A stretch of DNA of 64,000 nt from an uncultured bacterium (lineage in GTDB: Bacteria > Actinomycetota > Coriobacteriia > Coriobacteriales > Coriobacteriaceae), in assembly GCA_905215505.1 (NCBI GenBank), contig CAJMPU010000003.1, positions 1 through 64,000 on the forward strand. Reading direction: 5' to 3'. Every line of letters starts with the position of its first letter. The first letter of the stretch is position 1. The notes beneath the pieces are model-generated. The model worked only from the letters and a program-made list of their open reading frames with translations, made no database searches and was not told where the DNA came from. Below are positions 1 through 8,735 of this stretch, piece by piece. The position numbers and the translations under genes are program-made.

Positions 1-6
1 AATCGT

Positions 7-27
7 AGCCCGAGACGGTCCCGGGCT
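7..27 (+). terminator. Weak terminator-like hairpin at the window edge
   Basis: AGCCCG (7-12) pairs with CGGGCT (22-27), followed by GACAATTT. This may end a gene to the left of the window. The stem is short and the T-run poor, so this is tentative. A partial GGACGTTCTTAA repeat core follows at 47-58. Confidence 0.35.
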
Positions 28-234
28 GACAATTTCGACTGTAATGGACGTTCTTAAACGACTAGTCGCTGGCGACGTCCCTCGCCGTCGGCGGATTTTG
101 GGACATGTGGCCCGCTTTTTGGGCCCGCCTGTCGGTACACTAAAAGCACTATGGGTACCCGCGAGCGACATATCGGCCACGCGGCCGCCCGATCCGCACC
201 CGTGGCGGATCCCAGGGGCGGCAGGCTCTTCGCC

Positions 235-2034
235 ATGCCGCGATTCCTTGTTGGTATAACACATCAGGTGTACCGTCACCGCGTCTTTGCTATCGCCGGC
301 GCCATCACCGTGCTGTTCCTCATGCTTTTGGCAGTCTTGCCGGCGCTGTTTGCCTCCGACCCCAAGCTTTCCAACGCCGTGCCCGCCTATAGCGAGGTGT
401 CCGAAGAGGTCGTGGATGCGCTCGTCCACTCGAGCTCTCTCCCGCTGCTTGTCGCCGCAATTATATTTTCGATCTGGGGCGTATCGGTCTATCTGCGCTG
501 TTTGGACTATGTGTTGCGCCGCCGTCTTGTTGCCGTCGCTACCATCTGCGCCCTGTGGATGATCGAAGTCATTCTCAAGTACAAGTCGTTCACGCCGTTC
601 TATGCCACCGTGCTGTGGTACCTGTACTACGTGCCCATGACGCTCATTCCGCTGCTCTACCAGTTGTGTGGTCTGCGCCTTGCGGGTCTGGAGCAACACC
701 GCCTGGGTCGCCGCTACTGCGCTGCGCTTTGGATTGTGGCTATCCTGCTTATCGGATTTGTGCTCACCAACGATTTTCACCAGCAGGTCTTCCACTTTGA
801 CCGTACAAGCGACACCTGGAGCAACGATTACACGTACGGCTGGGGTTATTTCGCTGTCTTAGTGTGGACGGCCTTTAACTTTGTGGCCTTTTTTATCCTG
901 GTGGGCCGGTCCTCGTCCTTTCGCATCCAGCGTTTCTCGGGCACGGCGGCGCTCGTACTGCTGGGTGGCGCATTCTTTGCCGTCTCGTATGCGTTGCGCG
1001 TGCCCTGGGCATGGAGGTTCAACTTTTCGCTCGTCTACTGCGTCCTGTGCGTGGTGGCGATGGAAATCTGTCTCGATTGCGGTGTCATTCCGTCGTATCA
1101 CGACATCGCCGGCATCTTCGACACCTTGCCGCTCGACCTCAAAGTTCTAACGCGCGACCTGCAGGAAGTCTATGCCACGCCGGCGTCAAAGCCAATGCCG
1201 GTAGGCGTGCGCGAGGAGTTGCGGACCCAGGAACACGGGCACGCTCACGCCTTTGCCGTGGCGTCCGATCCCGATGTAATGTATCGCGCCTTTCCACTGC
1301 TGGGCGGATCGGCCCTGCTTGCCCAGGACGTCTCGGAGCTCAACGAGCTCAATCGCGAGCTGGCGCATCGTCGCATGGAGCTGCAGCGCCAAAACGAGCT
1401 GCTCGCCGCCGACTACGACCTTAAGACGCATCTGGCAGATCAAGAGGCCGAGACCTTGCTGGTCCAAGACGTGGACCAGGCGCTTGCCCGCGCGTTCGAA
1501 GAGATGTACGACCTGCTGAGCTCGCTGCCACCGTTGACCGACGAGGCGTCTTCACACGAGCGTTACCGCATGCTGCAGCGCGCCAAGATGCTCGTCGCCT
1601 ATTGCAAGCGCAAAGGGTCGCTCACGTTGGCGCAGCACGGGGAGAGCGGTTTTGATCGCGACCGCATTCAACTCATTGCCAATGAGCTCGCAAGCGACCT
1701 GCGCACCATCGATGTCGATTGCGCTTCGATTATCGCCATACGGCGCCCGATGCACGCCAGTACGGTAAGCGCCCTGTACGACTGCGTGTATGACTTTGCG
1801 TTTTTTGCCTACACCACCGACCATCCGGCGCTTATGTATCACTTGGGCGACCATGACCGGTGCAGTGTCGAGCTGCGCGCCACGCTATTTTCCAACGATG
1901 ATGAAGATCTTTCGCAGACGCCCGCTGCGCAAGAGCTCGAAAGCGCTCTGCAAGGGCGCAACGTGGCATACCGCCTTGAGGGCGAGCCCGGCCAGCTGCG
2001 TATGATCGTCTTGATGCCGAGGGCGGGTGAGTGA
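235..2034 (+). CDS. Polytopic membrane sensor with degenerate kinase-like C-terminus
   Basis: From the ATG at 235 the protein has 599 residues. The first half holds about eight hydrophobic segments, resembling the 7TM N-terminal regions of bacterial sensor kinases. A charged coiled-coil follows (around NRELAHRRMELQRQ), then a soluble domain of roughly 200 residues. I see no convincing H-box, N-box or glycine-rich G-box in that domain. It may be a catalytically dead kinase fold that relays a signal to the true kinase downstream. An in-frame ATG at 151 also exists, but it has no ribosome site and sits just after a TACACT -10-like sequence (135-140), so 235 is preferred with doubt. The stop overlaps the next gene, so the three genes 235-4147 form one translationally coupled operon. 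The signal sensed is unknown. Confidence 0.7.
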   Translation: MPRFLVGITHQVYRHRVFAIAGAITVLFLMLLAVLPALFASDPKLSNAVPAYSEVSEEVVDALVHSSSLPLLVAAIIFSIWGVSVYLRCLDYVLRRRLVAVATICALWMIEVILKYKSFTPFYATVLWYLYYVPMTLIPLLYQLCGLRLAGLEQHRLGRRYCAALWIVAILLIGFVLTNDFHQQVFHFDRTSDTWSNDYTYGWGYFAVLVWTAFNFVAFFILVGRSSSFRIQRFSGTAALVLLGGAFFAVSYALRVPWAWRFNFSLVYCVLCVVAMEICLDCGVIPSYHDIAGIFDTLPLDLKVLTRDLQEVYATPASKPMPVGVREELRTQEHGHAHAFAVASDPDVMYRAFPLLGGSALLAQDVSELNELNRELAHRRMELQRQNELLAADYDLKTHLADQEAETLLVQDVDQALARAFEEMYDLLSSLPPLTDEASSHERYRMLQRAKMLVAYCKRKGSLTLAQHGESGFDRDRIQLIANELASDLRTIDVDCASIIAIRRPMHASTVSALYDCVYDFAFFAYTTDHPALMYHLGDHDRCSVELRATLFSNDDEDLSQTPAAQELESALQGRNVAYRLEGEPGQLRMIVLMPRAGE

Positions 2035-3530
2035 CGATGCAGATTTCGTTCATCCTTCCCCAAATCGTTGCGCTCGATGTTGTCTTTGCCCTGGCTGCGT
2101 GTCTGCAGATGATCCACGTCCCGCTCATCGCATCGCGCCGCTCGTCCTATAACCGTAAGGTGATTTGCGCCTACGAGACGAGCCTTGTGCTTCACCTGAT
2201 GATTTCGGCGCTCATCTTATTCGCGTCGTCTGGCTCGTATCTGGTGGCGCCGCTTGACGTTTGCGCCAGGGCAATGGGCGGAGTGCTGTGGCTCAATGCC
2301 GCGATCTTTGCCTATGGCGTGGTCCTTATGGTGCGCTATCGTCGCCCTGTCATGCTGGCCGAGCTGCTGCTTGTTGGCGCCGTGACACCGCCGGTGGTTT
2401 TTGCCATGGGCTCGGTGTGGGCCGTTGTCCTTATCGCAGAGGGAGCGTTCTTCCTGTTCCGTTCCGTCGCGGCGCTCTTGATGGACGTCCGTAACCGCCA
2501 AGAGGATATCACCGCGTTCTCGACGATTGAAACCATCAACGTGATTCCCGTGGGCATCCTGTATCTGGACTCGAGGGGCCGTCCACTGCTCATGAACCGC
2601 TGCATGCGCAAAAACCTGGCGGAGCTTCATATGCCCACCGACCTAGGCGATATGAGCGGTACATGGAACGACCTGCGCAAGCTCAGCATGCAAATGCCCG
2701 AAGGCGGTAAGAACCGCGTGCGGATCAACCTGGACCGCTTTGGTGAGGCGCGTGCGGTGGTCGAGGTTTCTCCCGCCGAGATTCGCCTGTTTGTGTGCGA
2801 TGACGTTATGGTCTCGGGCCGTTCGTTCGAGCGCATAATCGGTCTGGACGTGACAGAGTATGCGCATGCGCATGACCGCCTGGCGCAGGCCAATCACCTG
2901 CTTGAGCTTGCGGGCCAAGAGCTCCAGGCCCAGATCGAAGAAGTCAAAAAAGTTGCCGACAATGCGGCCTATCTGCGCATGCGCACCCGCGTTCACGATG
3001 TGATCGGCCAGCGCCTATCAATCCTTCATCGCTATTTGGAGGAGGGGCGCTTGGACGACGAGTCGCTCGAGCAGATCGACCCGCTGCTGCGCTCAATCGC
3101 TGCCGATCTGCGCAGCGGGGGCGACACCGAACCGGCAGAGCAACCGGGCGATATCGTCCATGCCTTTGGCCTGGTGAGCGTGCAGATCGATGTTGAGGGT
3201 GCGCTGCCTGAGGACGCGCGTGTCGCCGCTGCCTTTTTGCAGATTATCCGCGAGGCCTCGACCAACGCCACCAAGCATGCGCAGGCGCATCGGGTCCATG
3301 TGCGCTTGTGGCAGGAGGGGACGGATGCTGACGCCGTCGCGCACATGACGATTTCTAACGACGGGTCTCCGGCCCCCGTATCGTATCGCGAGGGAACGGG
3401 TATCCCAGGTATGAGGCATGTCGCGCAAGATCTGGGTGGCAGCCTAGAGGTCCACGCCACCCCGCCCTTTACGCTTACGGTATCCATTCCGCTTAACGCC
3501 AACGACACGTCCCAAAGGAGAAACTCATGA
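2031..3530 (+). CDS. Membrane sensor histidine kinase, DesK/NarX-like
   Basis: A sensor kinase of 499 residues from a GTG that overlaps the previous stop (GTGA); an ATG two codons on is the alternative. The N-terminal third has about six hydrophobic segments, followed by a PAS-sized linker. The dimerisation helix carries the likely phosphorylated His at about residue 322 (motif RVHDVIGQRLSILHR), typical of HisKA_3 kinases that pair with NarL-type regulators. The ATPase domain keeps the N-box (EASTNATKHAQAH) and a glycine motif (GTGIPGMRHVAQDLGG). It should autophosphorylate and pass phosphate to the regulator encoded next, with which it overlaps by 4 bp (ATGA). The ligand is unknown. The adjacent kinase-like sensor suggests that two membrane sensors feed one regulator. 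Confidence 0.88.
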   Translation: MTMQISFILPQIVALDVVFALAACLQMIHVPLIASRRSSYNRKVICAYETSLVLHLMISALILFASSGSYLVAPLDVCARAMGGVLWLNAAIFAYGVVLMVRYRRPVMLAELLLVGAVTPPVVFAMGSVWAVVLIAEGAFFLFRSVAALLMDVRNRQEDITAFSTIETINVIPVGILYLDSRGRPLLMNRCMRKNLAELHMPTDLGDMSGTWNDLRKLSMQMPEGGKNRVRINLDRFGEARAVVEVSPAEIRLFVCDDVMVSGRSFERIIGLDVTEYAHAHDRLAQANHLLELAGQELQAQIEEVKKVADNAAYLRMRTRVHDVIGQRLSILHRYLEEGRLDDESLEQIDPLLRSIAADLRSGGDTEPAEQPGDIVHAFGLVSVQIDVEGALPEDARVAAAFLQIIREASTNATKHAQAHRVHVRLWQEGTDADAVAHMTISNDGSPAPVSYREGTGIPGMRHVAQDLGGSLEVHATPPFTLTVSIPLNANDTSQRRNS

Positions 3531-4147
3531 TCCGCGCGTTAATCGTCGAAGACCAGGCTATCTTGCGCGAGAGCCTCGCGCGTTCCGTGGGCGACCAGCC
3601 CGACATGACCGTTGTCGCCGCGATCGCCGACGCCTCGGATGCCTTGGACGTTGTGCTTAAGGAGCGTCCGGACATGATACTGATGGATGCGTGCACCGAA
3701 CACGATTCCAACGGCATCGTGGCGGCGGCGCGCATCAAAGAACAACTGCCCGAGTGTCGCGTCATTATCATGACAGGCATGCCCGAGATCACCTTTGTCG
3801 ATCAGGCCCGCGAGGCGGGCGTCGATAGCTTTGTGTACAAGAACGTCGGTATCGACGAGCTGTTCGCCGTGATGCGCTCCACGTTGGCTGGCTACTGCAC
3901 GTTTCCCAAGCCGCCCGAGAGCATTTTTTCGGGCACGGCAGCCCTCGACGATGTCGAGCTATCGATTTTGCGCCTTGCCTGCGAGGGCAAAAGTCGTCGC
4001 GAGATTGCGGCCGAGCTGTTTATGAGCGAGGGCACCATCAAACGCCGCATCTCGGAGATCCTCAACAAGACCGGCTACGACAACATCATGCGTCTGGCTG
4101 TGCGCGCGGTAACGGAGGGTAGCATCGTTCCCAACATGGAGCGCTAA
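3527..4147 (+). CDS. NarL/LuxR-family response regulator
   Basis: A response regulator of 206 residues. The receiver domain (about 1-120) has the acidic pocket VEDQ near the N-terminus and the phosphoacceptor Asp54 (ILMDA). The C-terminal 65 residues form a LuxR/GerE helix-turn-helix (LACEGKSRREIAAELFMSEG). It is the output partner of the overlapping kinase gene and probably binds DNA as a phosphorylated dimer. Nothing in the sequence identifies its target promoters. The gene ends at a strong bidirectional terminator shared with the convergent operon. Confidence 0.93.
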   Translation: MIRALIVEDQAILRESLARSVGDQPDMTVVAAIADASDALDVVLKERPDMILMDACTEHDSNGIVAAARIKEQLPECRVIIMTGMPEITFVDQAREAGVDSFVYKNVGIDELFAVMRSTLAGYCTFPKPPESIFSGTAALDDVELSILRLACEGKSRREIAAELFMSEGTIKRRISEILNKTGYDNIMRLAVRAVTEGSIVPNMER

Positions 4148-4175
4148 CGATCGTTACGTATCGGCATACAAGCGA

Positions 4176-4206
4176 CGGGGCCGCAGGATCATTTCCTGCG
4201 GCCCCG
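4176..4206. terminator. Bidirectional terminator between convergent operons
   Basis: A perfect 13-bp stem, CGGGGCCGCAGGA with TCCTGCGGCCCCG, closes a 5-nt loop between the response regulator (+) and the lipoprotein gene (-). There is no long T-run on either side, but position and stem strength support termination of both. Confidence 0.75.
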
Positions 4207-4257
4207 CCTGGTACCCGCGGATATGTCCGCCAATCCGCGGCTGTCGATGTCTGTCAC

Positions 4258-5100
4258 CTACGCGATAGTTACGCTGTAGGAGGCGACGTCCTCGTAGGAA
4301 TCGGTCAGATAGGCGTCGATGCCGATGGTCGTGTTGACCAGGTCGTCAAGGCTGTCGAGCTCGCCGCTCGAGAACGTGAATTCCTCGGTGGCGTTGGTGC
4401 CGGGCATCAGGTGAGCCGAGAACCAAGGTTCCTTCATGGTACCGTTGACGTTGGTCTTGCCGCTGGGGGCGTAGAAGGTCAGGTCCTTGTCGCTCTTGTT
4501 GGTGATGTTGACGACAAAGCCGATGTCGCCCCACTCGTCCTTGAACTTCTCGGTGACGGTGATGGTGCACAGGTCGTCATCGGCGACGGTGACGGCGGGG
4601 GAGATTTCAATGTTCTCGGTATCGTCGTCTTCGACGGCCTCATCGATCTCCTCTTCCTTCTCGGCGGCCTCGCGATCCTTCTTCACCGTGCCGGAGAGAT
4701 CCTTATCGGACTTGGTAAAGATGAGCTTGTCCTCGCCTTCCTCAAGGATGAGCTTGCCGTCCTCGAGCTTCACGTCAGTCGTGTCCTTGCCAACGGTGAT
4801 GCTTGCGGTGGTGGCGTCCTTGGCTTCCCACTTGAGGTCGTCGACTTCGGAGAACAAATCGAGGCTGCCCGTGCCGTCTTCGTTGAGGACCAGGATGATG
4901 TTGACGCCCCATTCCTTGAACATCTCCATGTACTCCTCGGTCAGCTCCTCGCCCTCCGAGGTTCCACCCGAGAGCTCCCAGCTGCCGACAAAGTTGGCCT
5001 TGGGGTCTTTGCCGCCGCCGCTGCAGCCCGTCAGGGCAAAGGCGAGCGCAAGGACGCATGTCAGAAATGCGAGTACGGACTTTTTGAACGTTGTCTTCAT
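4258..5100 (-). CDS. Secreted lipoprotein of unknown function
   Basis: The ATG at 5100 follows a perfect GGAGG site (GGAGGACACC). The product has 280 residues: a signal peptide with a KK charge patch, a hydrophobic stretch and the lipobox LTGC, so Cys27 or thereabouts should be lipidated. The mature part starts with a glycine-rich tether. It contains an acidic, Glu/Asp-rich middle (repeated EE/DD around EAAEKEEEIDEAVEDDD) between two beta-rich segments. I recognise no enzyme motif. It is the last gene of a four-gene minus-strand run with zinc-ribbon proteins, 80 bp after the SPFH gene, and could be an envelope partner of that set. Function is unknown. Confidence 0.8.
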   Translation of the reverse strand: MKTTFKKSVLAFLTCVLALAFALTGCSGGGKDPKANFVGSWELSGGTSEGEELTEEYMEMFKEWGVNIILVLNEDGTGSLDLFSEVDDLKWEAKDATTASITVGKDTTDVKLEDGKLILEEGEDKLIFTKSDKDLSGTVKKDREAAEKEEEIDEAVEDDDTENIEISPAVTVADDDLCTITVTEKFKDEWGDIGFVVNITNKSDKDLTFYAPSGKTNVNGTMKEPWFSAHLMPGTNATEEFTFSSGELDSLDDLVNTTIGIDAYLTDSYEDVASYSVTIA

Positions 5101-5180
5101 GGTGTCCTCCTTTATCGAACGAAACCCATAGAAGCAAATGCGGGGGTGGCGGATCCCCCGCCAATTACCAGATAGAGGGG

Positions 5181-6422
5181 CTAGGGCCTGGGCGTTCCGC
5201 AGTTGCTGCAGAACTTGCCGCCGTTTTCGCTGCCGCAGTTGGGGCAGAACCACTTGGCCGGTGCCGGGGCGGGTGCGGGACTGCCGCACTCGGAGCAGAA
5301 CTTGCCGGTGTTGGTGGCGCCGCAGCTGCAGGTCCATGTGCCGGCCGCGGGAGCAGCGGCAGGAGCCGGTGCGGGAGCGGGTGCCGGAGCCGGCTGCGGG
5401 GCGGCCTGCTGCTGTGCCTGGCCGGCGGCGAACAGCTGGCTGGCGTTCATGCCGCCCATGCCACCTGCCATGCCCATGCCCATAAAGCCTGCCATCGCGC
5501 CGTTGGGATTGGCGGCTGCCGCGCGCATTGCGTCGCTCTGGGCGCTGGCAATGTTGGCTGCCGCCATGGTGGGATCGCGCATGACGGCGGCCTTCTGCAG
5601 GTCCTTGATCATCTGCTCGTCTTCTTGCGAGGCTGCGATGGAGTTGACGCCAAAACTCACGATCTCGACACCACGCAGGTCGCGCCAGTCGGCAGAGAGG
5701 ACCTCGTTGAGCGCACGAGCGAGCTCGGTGGTGTGGCCGGGGATGGCGCTGTAGCGGATGCCCATCTCCGAGATCTTGGCGAAGGCGGGCTGCAGGGCGG
5801 TGAGCAGCTCGGACTTAAGCTGGCTGTCGATCTTGTCGCGCGTGTAGCTATCGGTCACGTTGCCGCATACGTTGGTGTAGAACAGCAGCGGGTTGGTGAT
5901 GCGGTACGAATACTCGCCGTTGCAGCGCACGGAGATGTCGACGTCCAGGCCAATGTTGTTGTCGACCACGCGGAAGGGCACGGGCGAGGCGGTGCCGTAC
6001 TTGTTGCCGATGATCTCCTTGGTGTTGATGAAGTAGACACGCTGGTCCTTGCCCGCGTCGCCGCCAAAGGTAAAGCGGCTGCCGATATTGGCGAAGGTCT
6101 CCTTGATGGAATCGCCCAGGTTGCCGCTAAAGACGCTCGGCTCGCTGCCGGTATCGAAGACGAACTCACCAGGCTCCAGCGCGACTTCGATGATCTTGCC
6201 GTTTTGCACCACGAGCATGCCCTGGCCGTCGTTGACGGCGATGACGGAGCCGTTGGAGATGACGTTGTCCTCGCCGCGCGTGTTGGAGCTGCGGCCACCG
6301 GTACGTTTGCTGCCCTTGCAGGCCAAGACGTCAGCAGGCATCGATTCGCAGTAGATAAATTCCTTCCACTGGTCGGCCATGACGCCGCCGGCAGCTCCCA
6401 ATCCAGCTTTCAAGAGTCCCAT
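5181..6422 (-). CDS. SPFH-domain protein with C-terminal double zinc ribbon (YdjI-like)
   Basis: 413 residues. The N-terminal two thirds match the SPFH/band-7-like family often named virion core protein or YdjI (start GLLKAGLGAAGGVMADQW, then an FVFDTG segment). A low-complexity Ala/Pro linker follows. The protein ends in two CXXC-type zinc ribbons (CSCGATNTGKFCSECG and CPNCGSENGGKFCSNCG). SPFH proteins oligomerise at membranes; here there is no N-terminal hairpin, so membrane contact may be indirect. The start has a GGAAG site just upstream. The neighbouring zinc-ribbon membrane protein is a likely partner. Some B. subtilis relatives belong to envelope-stress operons, which suggests but does not prove a similar role. 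Confidence 0.85.
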   Translation of the reverse strand: MGLLKAGLGAAGGVMADQWKEFIYCESMPADVLACKGSKRTGGRSSNTRGEDNVISNGSVIAVNDGQGMLVVQNGKIIEVALEPGEFVFDTGSEPSVFSGNLGDSIKETFANIGSRFTFGGDAGKDQRVYFINTKEIIGNKYGTASPVPFRVVDNNIGLDVDISVRCNGEYSYRITNPLLFYTNVCGNVTDSYTRDKIDSQLKSELLTALQPAFAKISEMGIRYSAIPGHTTELARALNEVLSADWRDLRGVEIVSFGVNSIAASQEDEQMIKDLQKAAVMRDPTMAAANIASAQSDAMRAAAANPNGAMAGFMGMGMAGGMGGMNASQLFAAGQAQQQAAPQPAPAPAPAPAPAAAPAAGTWTCSCGATNTGKFCSECGSPAPAPAPAKWFCPNCGSENGGKFCSNCGTPRP

Positions 6423-6470
6423 GGTGATCTTCCTTTCTCGTCAAAGGCCGGGTGGTATTGGTTGGATTGC

Positions 6471-7793
6471 TTAGTCGTCCTTGTCGTCTTTCATGACAAC
6501 GGTGGTCTCGGTGTGGCTGAAGGTGTCGTGCTTCTCGGTCAGGTCGAGCTCGCCGCAGTACTCGTCGGCGTGGGTGGCCTCGTTGGCCGTCTTGAGCTGG
6601 CCTACCAGCAGCACGTCTCCGATAATCACGATGATCAGCGGTGCGATGATGTTGATGAGGATGCCCTCGATATCAAAGGCGAGGTAATCCGGATCGAAGG
6701 CGTTCTCGCCCATAAAGAGAATCTGGGAGAGGACAAATCCGATCACAAAGAACAGCACCGAGGCAATAGCGAGCTTGGGCTTGGAGCAGGGGAGCTCGCC
6801 GACCAAGCGGCCGGTCTGGCCGTTCATGGCAAACAGGTAGCTCTTGCCGTTCCACGAGGTGGAGAGCATCCAGACGGGGAACAGGGCGTAGTCGCTGTCT
6901 TCCCAGGTGTAGTCGAGCTGCTTGCTTTCGACCGTGGCATCGTCGTATTCGTCGACGACAGTCTCGCGCAGGGCCGAGATCGTGCTTTCTTCCATACGGC
7001 GCTCGGCGCGCGCCTTGCAGGTCTCGCAGTCCTCGTCGTAACGGTTGGCGATGTAGCCGGGCATATATGCGACCGAGAACGGACGCAGCGCGTCGTAGTC
7101 AAACGGCTCGATGGCGTCCATGTGGCCGTCGGGCATCTTGGACGATTCGTCGACGGGCACGCGCTTAAACGAGATATTGCCCTTGCGATAGGCATCGTAG
7201 TGGTCGGTGGTCGTGACGGTGCGGTCGGATTCCTCGGTCACGGTCTCGTTGGTCGCGTCAAAGTACACTTCGCCGTCCACGCGGGCGCCGTAGAGCCAAA
7301 ACGGCACGTAGACACCTTGGACCTCGTCGATGTGGTTGCCGGTGACAAAGCTCTTGGGCAGCAAGATCTTGCCCTTGTAGTGTCCCTTGAGTGCGGCCGT
7401 GACGTCGTCGCGCCCGAGCTTAAACGGAATCACCAGGTCGGGCGAGAAGTCGCCAGAGAGCTGGCCGGGCGCCACGGCGGAGTTGCCGCAGTACGGGCAG
7501 GTGGTGACGGCGACGGTGCCGTCGGACACGAGCTCGGCGCCGCACGACGAGCAGATGTAGCCGGCGTTTTGGGCGAGCTCCTGCACCGCGTCGTCGGCGA
7601 CGGACTTGGGCGTTGCGGCTGCCGCATCGGCTTTGGCGTCGGCCTTGTCCTGGCGCTCGCGATAGAGGGCCTCGACTTCTTCGACTTCAAAGCGTGAGTC
7701 ACAGTAGTCGCAGACAAGCTTTTGCTCGGCGCTGGCAAAATGCAGGGGACTACCGCAGGCAGGGCACTGATAGTTAACGCTCTCGAAGGCCAT
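6471..7793 (-). CDS. TFIIB-type zinc-ribbon membrane protein
   Basis: 440 residues. The N-terminus is a TFIIB-like zinc ribbon (YQCPACGSPL ... CDYCDSRF). A second ribbon near residue 100 has CSSCG and CPYCG pairs. A long soluble region carries a conserved YVPFWLYGA motif. Two hydrophobic segments sit near the C-terminus (around LASVLFFVIGFVLS and INIIAPLIIVIIGD), followed by a charged tail. The family is widespread in Firmicutes and Actinobacteria without known chemistry. The gene lies 24 bp after the DUF4428 gene and 48 bp before the SPFH gene, so all are almost certainly one transcript. It may be the membrane anchor of the SPFH complex. Confidence 0.85.
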   Translation of the reverse strand: MAFESVNYQCPACGSPLHFASAEQKLVCDYCDSRFEVEEVEALYRERQDKADAKADAAAATPKSVADDAVQELAQNAGYICSSCGAELVSDGTVAVTTCPYCGNSAVAPGQLSGDFSPDLVIPFKLGRDDVTAALKGHYKGKILLPKSFVTGNHIDEVQGVYVPFWLYGARVDGEVYFDATNETVTEESDRTVTTTDHYDAYRKGNISFKRVPVDESSKMPDGHMDAIEPFDYDALRPFSVAYMPGYIANRYDEDCETCKARAERRMEESTISALRETVVDEYDDATVESKQLDYTWEDSDYALFPVWMLSTSWNGKSYLFAMNGQTGRLVGELPCSKPKLAIASVLFFVIGFVLSQILFMGENAFDPDYLAFDIEGILINIIAPLIIVIIGDVLLVGQLKTANEATHADEYCGELDLTEKHDTFSHTETTVVMKDDKDD

Positions 7794-7817
7794 GATCGGT
7801 CCTTTCCGTGCCGGAGA

Positions 7818-8555
7818 CTATGCGCCGATGGCGCCGCCGCAGTATTCGCAGCGCCCACTGGCATCGGGAATGGTGGTGGCTCCGCAGAAGGGGCAGGTCA
7901 CCGCGGTCTTGGGGGCCTTGGCGGCCACGACGCTGTCGCGCGTCTCCTGGCGCAGCTGCACCAGCGCGTCGCGGACCTCGGTTGCCTGGCGCTTGGCCTC
8001 GCGGTATTCGATGGAACCGCGCTGATCGATGGTGGAGTCGTTCACGCGCAGGTTGATCTCGGTAAAGTACGGCGTGTTGACGTGGATGGTCAGATTAAAG
8101 TCGTAATCCAGGTCGTAGCGCGGCGGGTTGTAGCTCTCGCGCTCGCCGTCCTCGGTCTCGCGATAGATCTCGGTGCGATGCTCGTCGATATCCATATCGC
8201 AGCCGAGTACCTGCGAGAACTCGATGATGTCGGGATTGGCGTCGCGCCAGCGGCTCTGCGAGGTGATGATCAGCAGGTCCGCGTCCTCATCGAGCATGAT
8301 GTTGGTGCGCCCGGCAGAAAGCGTGCGCGTGGGGTTGAACGACGCCAGGCGCTCGGCATTGGCCTCGCGGTAGGCGAGCTGCTCGCGGATATCGTCCGCG
8401 GTGCTGGAGCGATAGCCGTGAAAGTAGGGGGAGAGCTTGCCGGCGCACTCTTTGCACAGGTAGCCTTCATTGATTTTTGTCTTACCTAGAAGTCCCAGCT
8501 CGGTACCGCAAATCGCGCACTCTTTCTTCTCGAACATCTTGTCAAAGAAGCCCAT
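7818..8555 (-). CDS. DUF4428 zinc-binding protein
   Basis: 245 residues. The first 60 residues match the DUF4428 pattern: MGFFDKMFEKKECAICGTE followed by a CKEC pair, a predicted metal site. The middle is a beta-rich domain with no recognised motif. The C-terminus has another zinc ribbon, CPFCG with CEYCGG. It is the first gene of the zinc-ribbon operon reading left, starting after AGGCAGCC. Every cytosolic product of this operon has at least one predicted zinc ribbon, which implies joint assembly or metal-linked function. No enzymatic residues were seen. Confidence 0.82.
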   Translation of the reverse strand: MGFFDKMFEKKECAICGTELGLLGKTKINEGYLCKECAGKLSPYFHGYRSSTADDIREQLAYREANAERLASFNPTRTLSAGRTNIMLDEDADLLIITSQSRWRDANPDIIEFSQVLGCDMDIDEHRTEIYRETEDGERESYNPPRYDLDYDFNLTIHVNTPYFTEINLRVNDSTIDQRGSIEYREAKRQATEVRDALVQLRQETRDSVVAAKAPKTAVTCPFCGATTIPDASGRCEYCGGAIGA

Positions 8556-8676
8556 GGCTGCCTCCCATCAACTGGTAGCGTGTGTCACTTTTGATGATGG
8601 GGGAGTGCACAGCCTTTCACGATACCCAGACGGCTCAACGAGTCTCCACAACTGGGACACATGGCCCATTTTTCCT

Positions 8677-8704
8677 ACTCATTGGGGACACTCTTTGTCG
8701 AATG
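8677..8704. repeat. GGGGAC-core palindromic repeat (REP-like)
   Basis: CATT-GGGGACACTCTTTGTCG-AATG in the gap between the DUF4428 and DUF1593 genes. It shares the ACTCATTGGGGAC start with copies at 15230 and 53485. The remaining gap sequence (8556-8735) shows nothing else beyond a related GGGACACATGG string. Confidence 0.6.
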
Positions 8705-8735
8705 CGGCGGCTGCCGAATGTGGGCGCCGTTCTTG

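Noticed and set aside
5091..7697. Very long plus-strand frame (868 codons) opposite the SPFH and zinc-ribbon genes
   Set aside because: The opposite strand carries clear zinc-ribbon and SPFH motifs with ribosome sites; the plus frame is a GC-driven antisense artefact with no family features.
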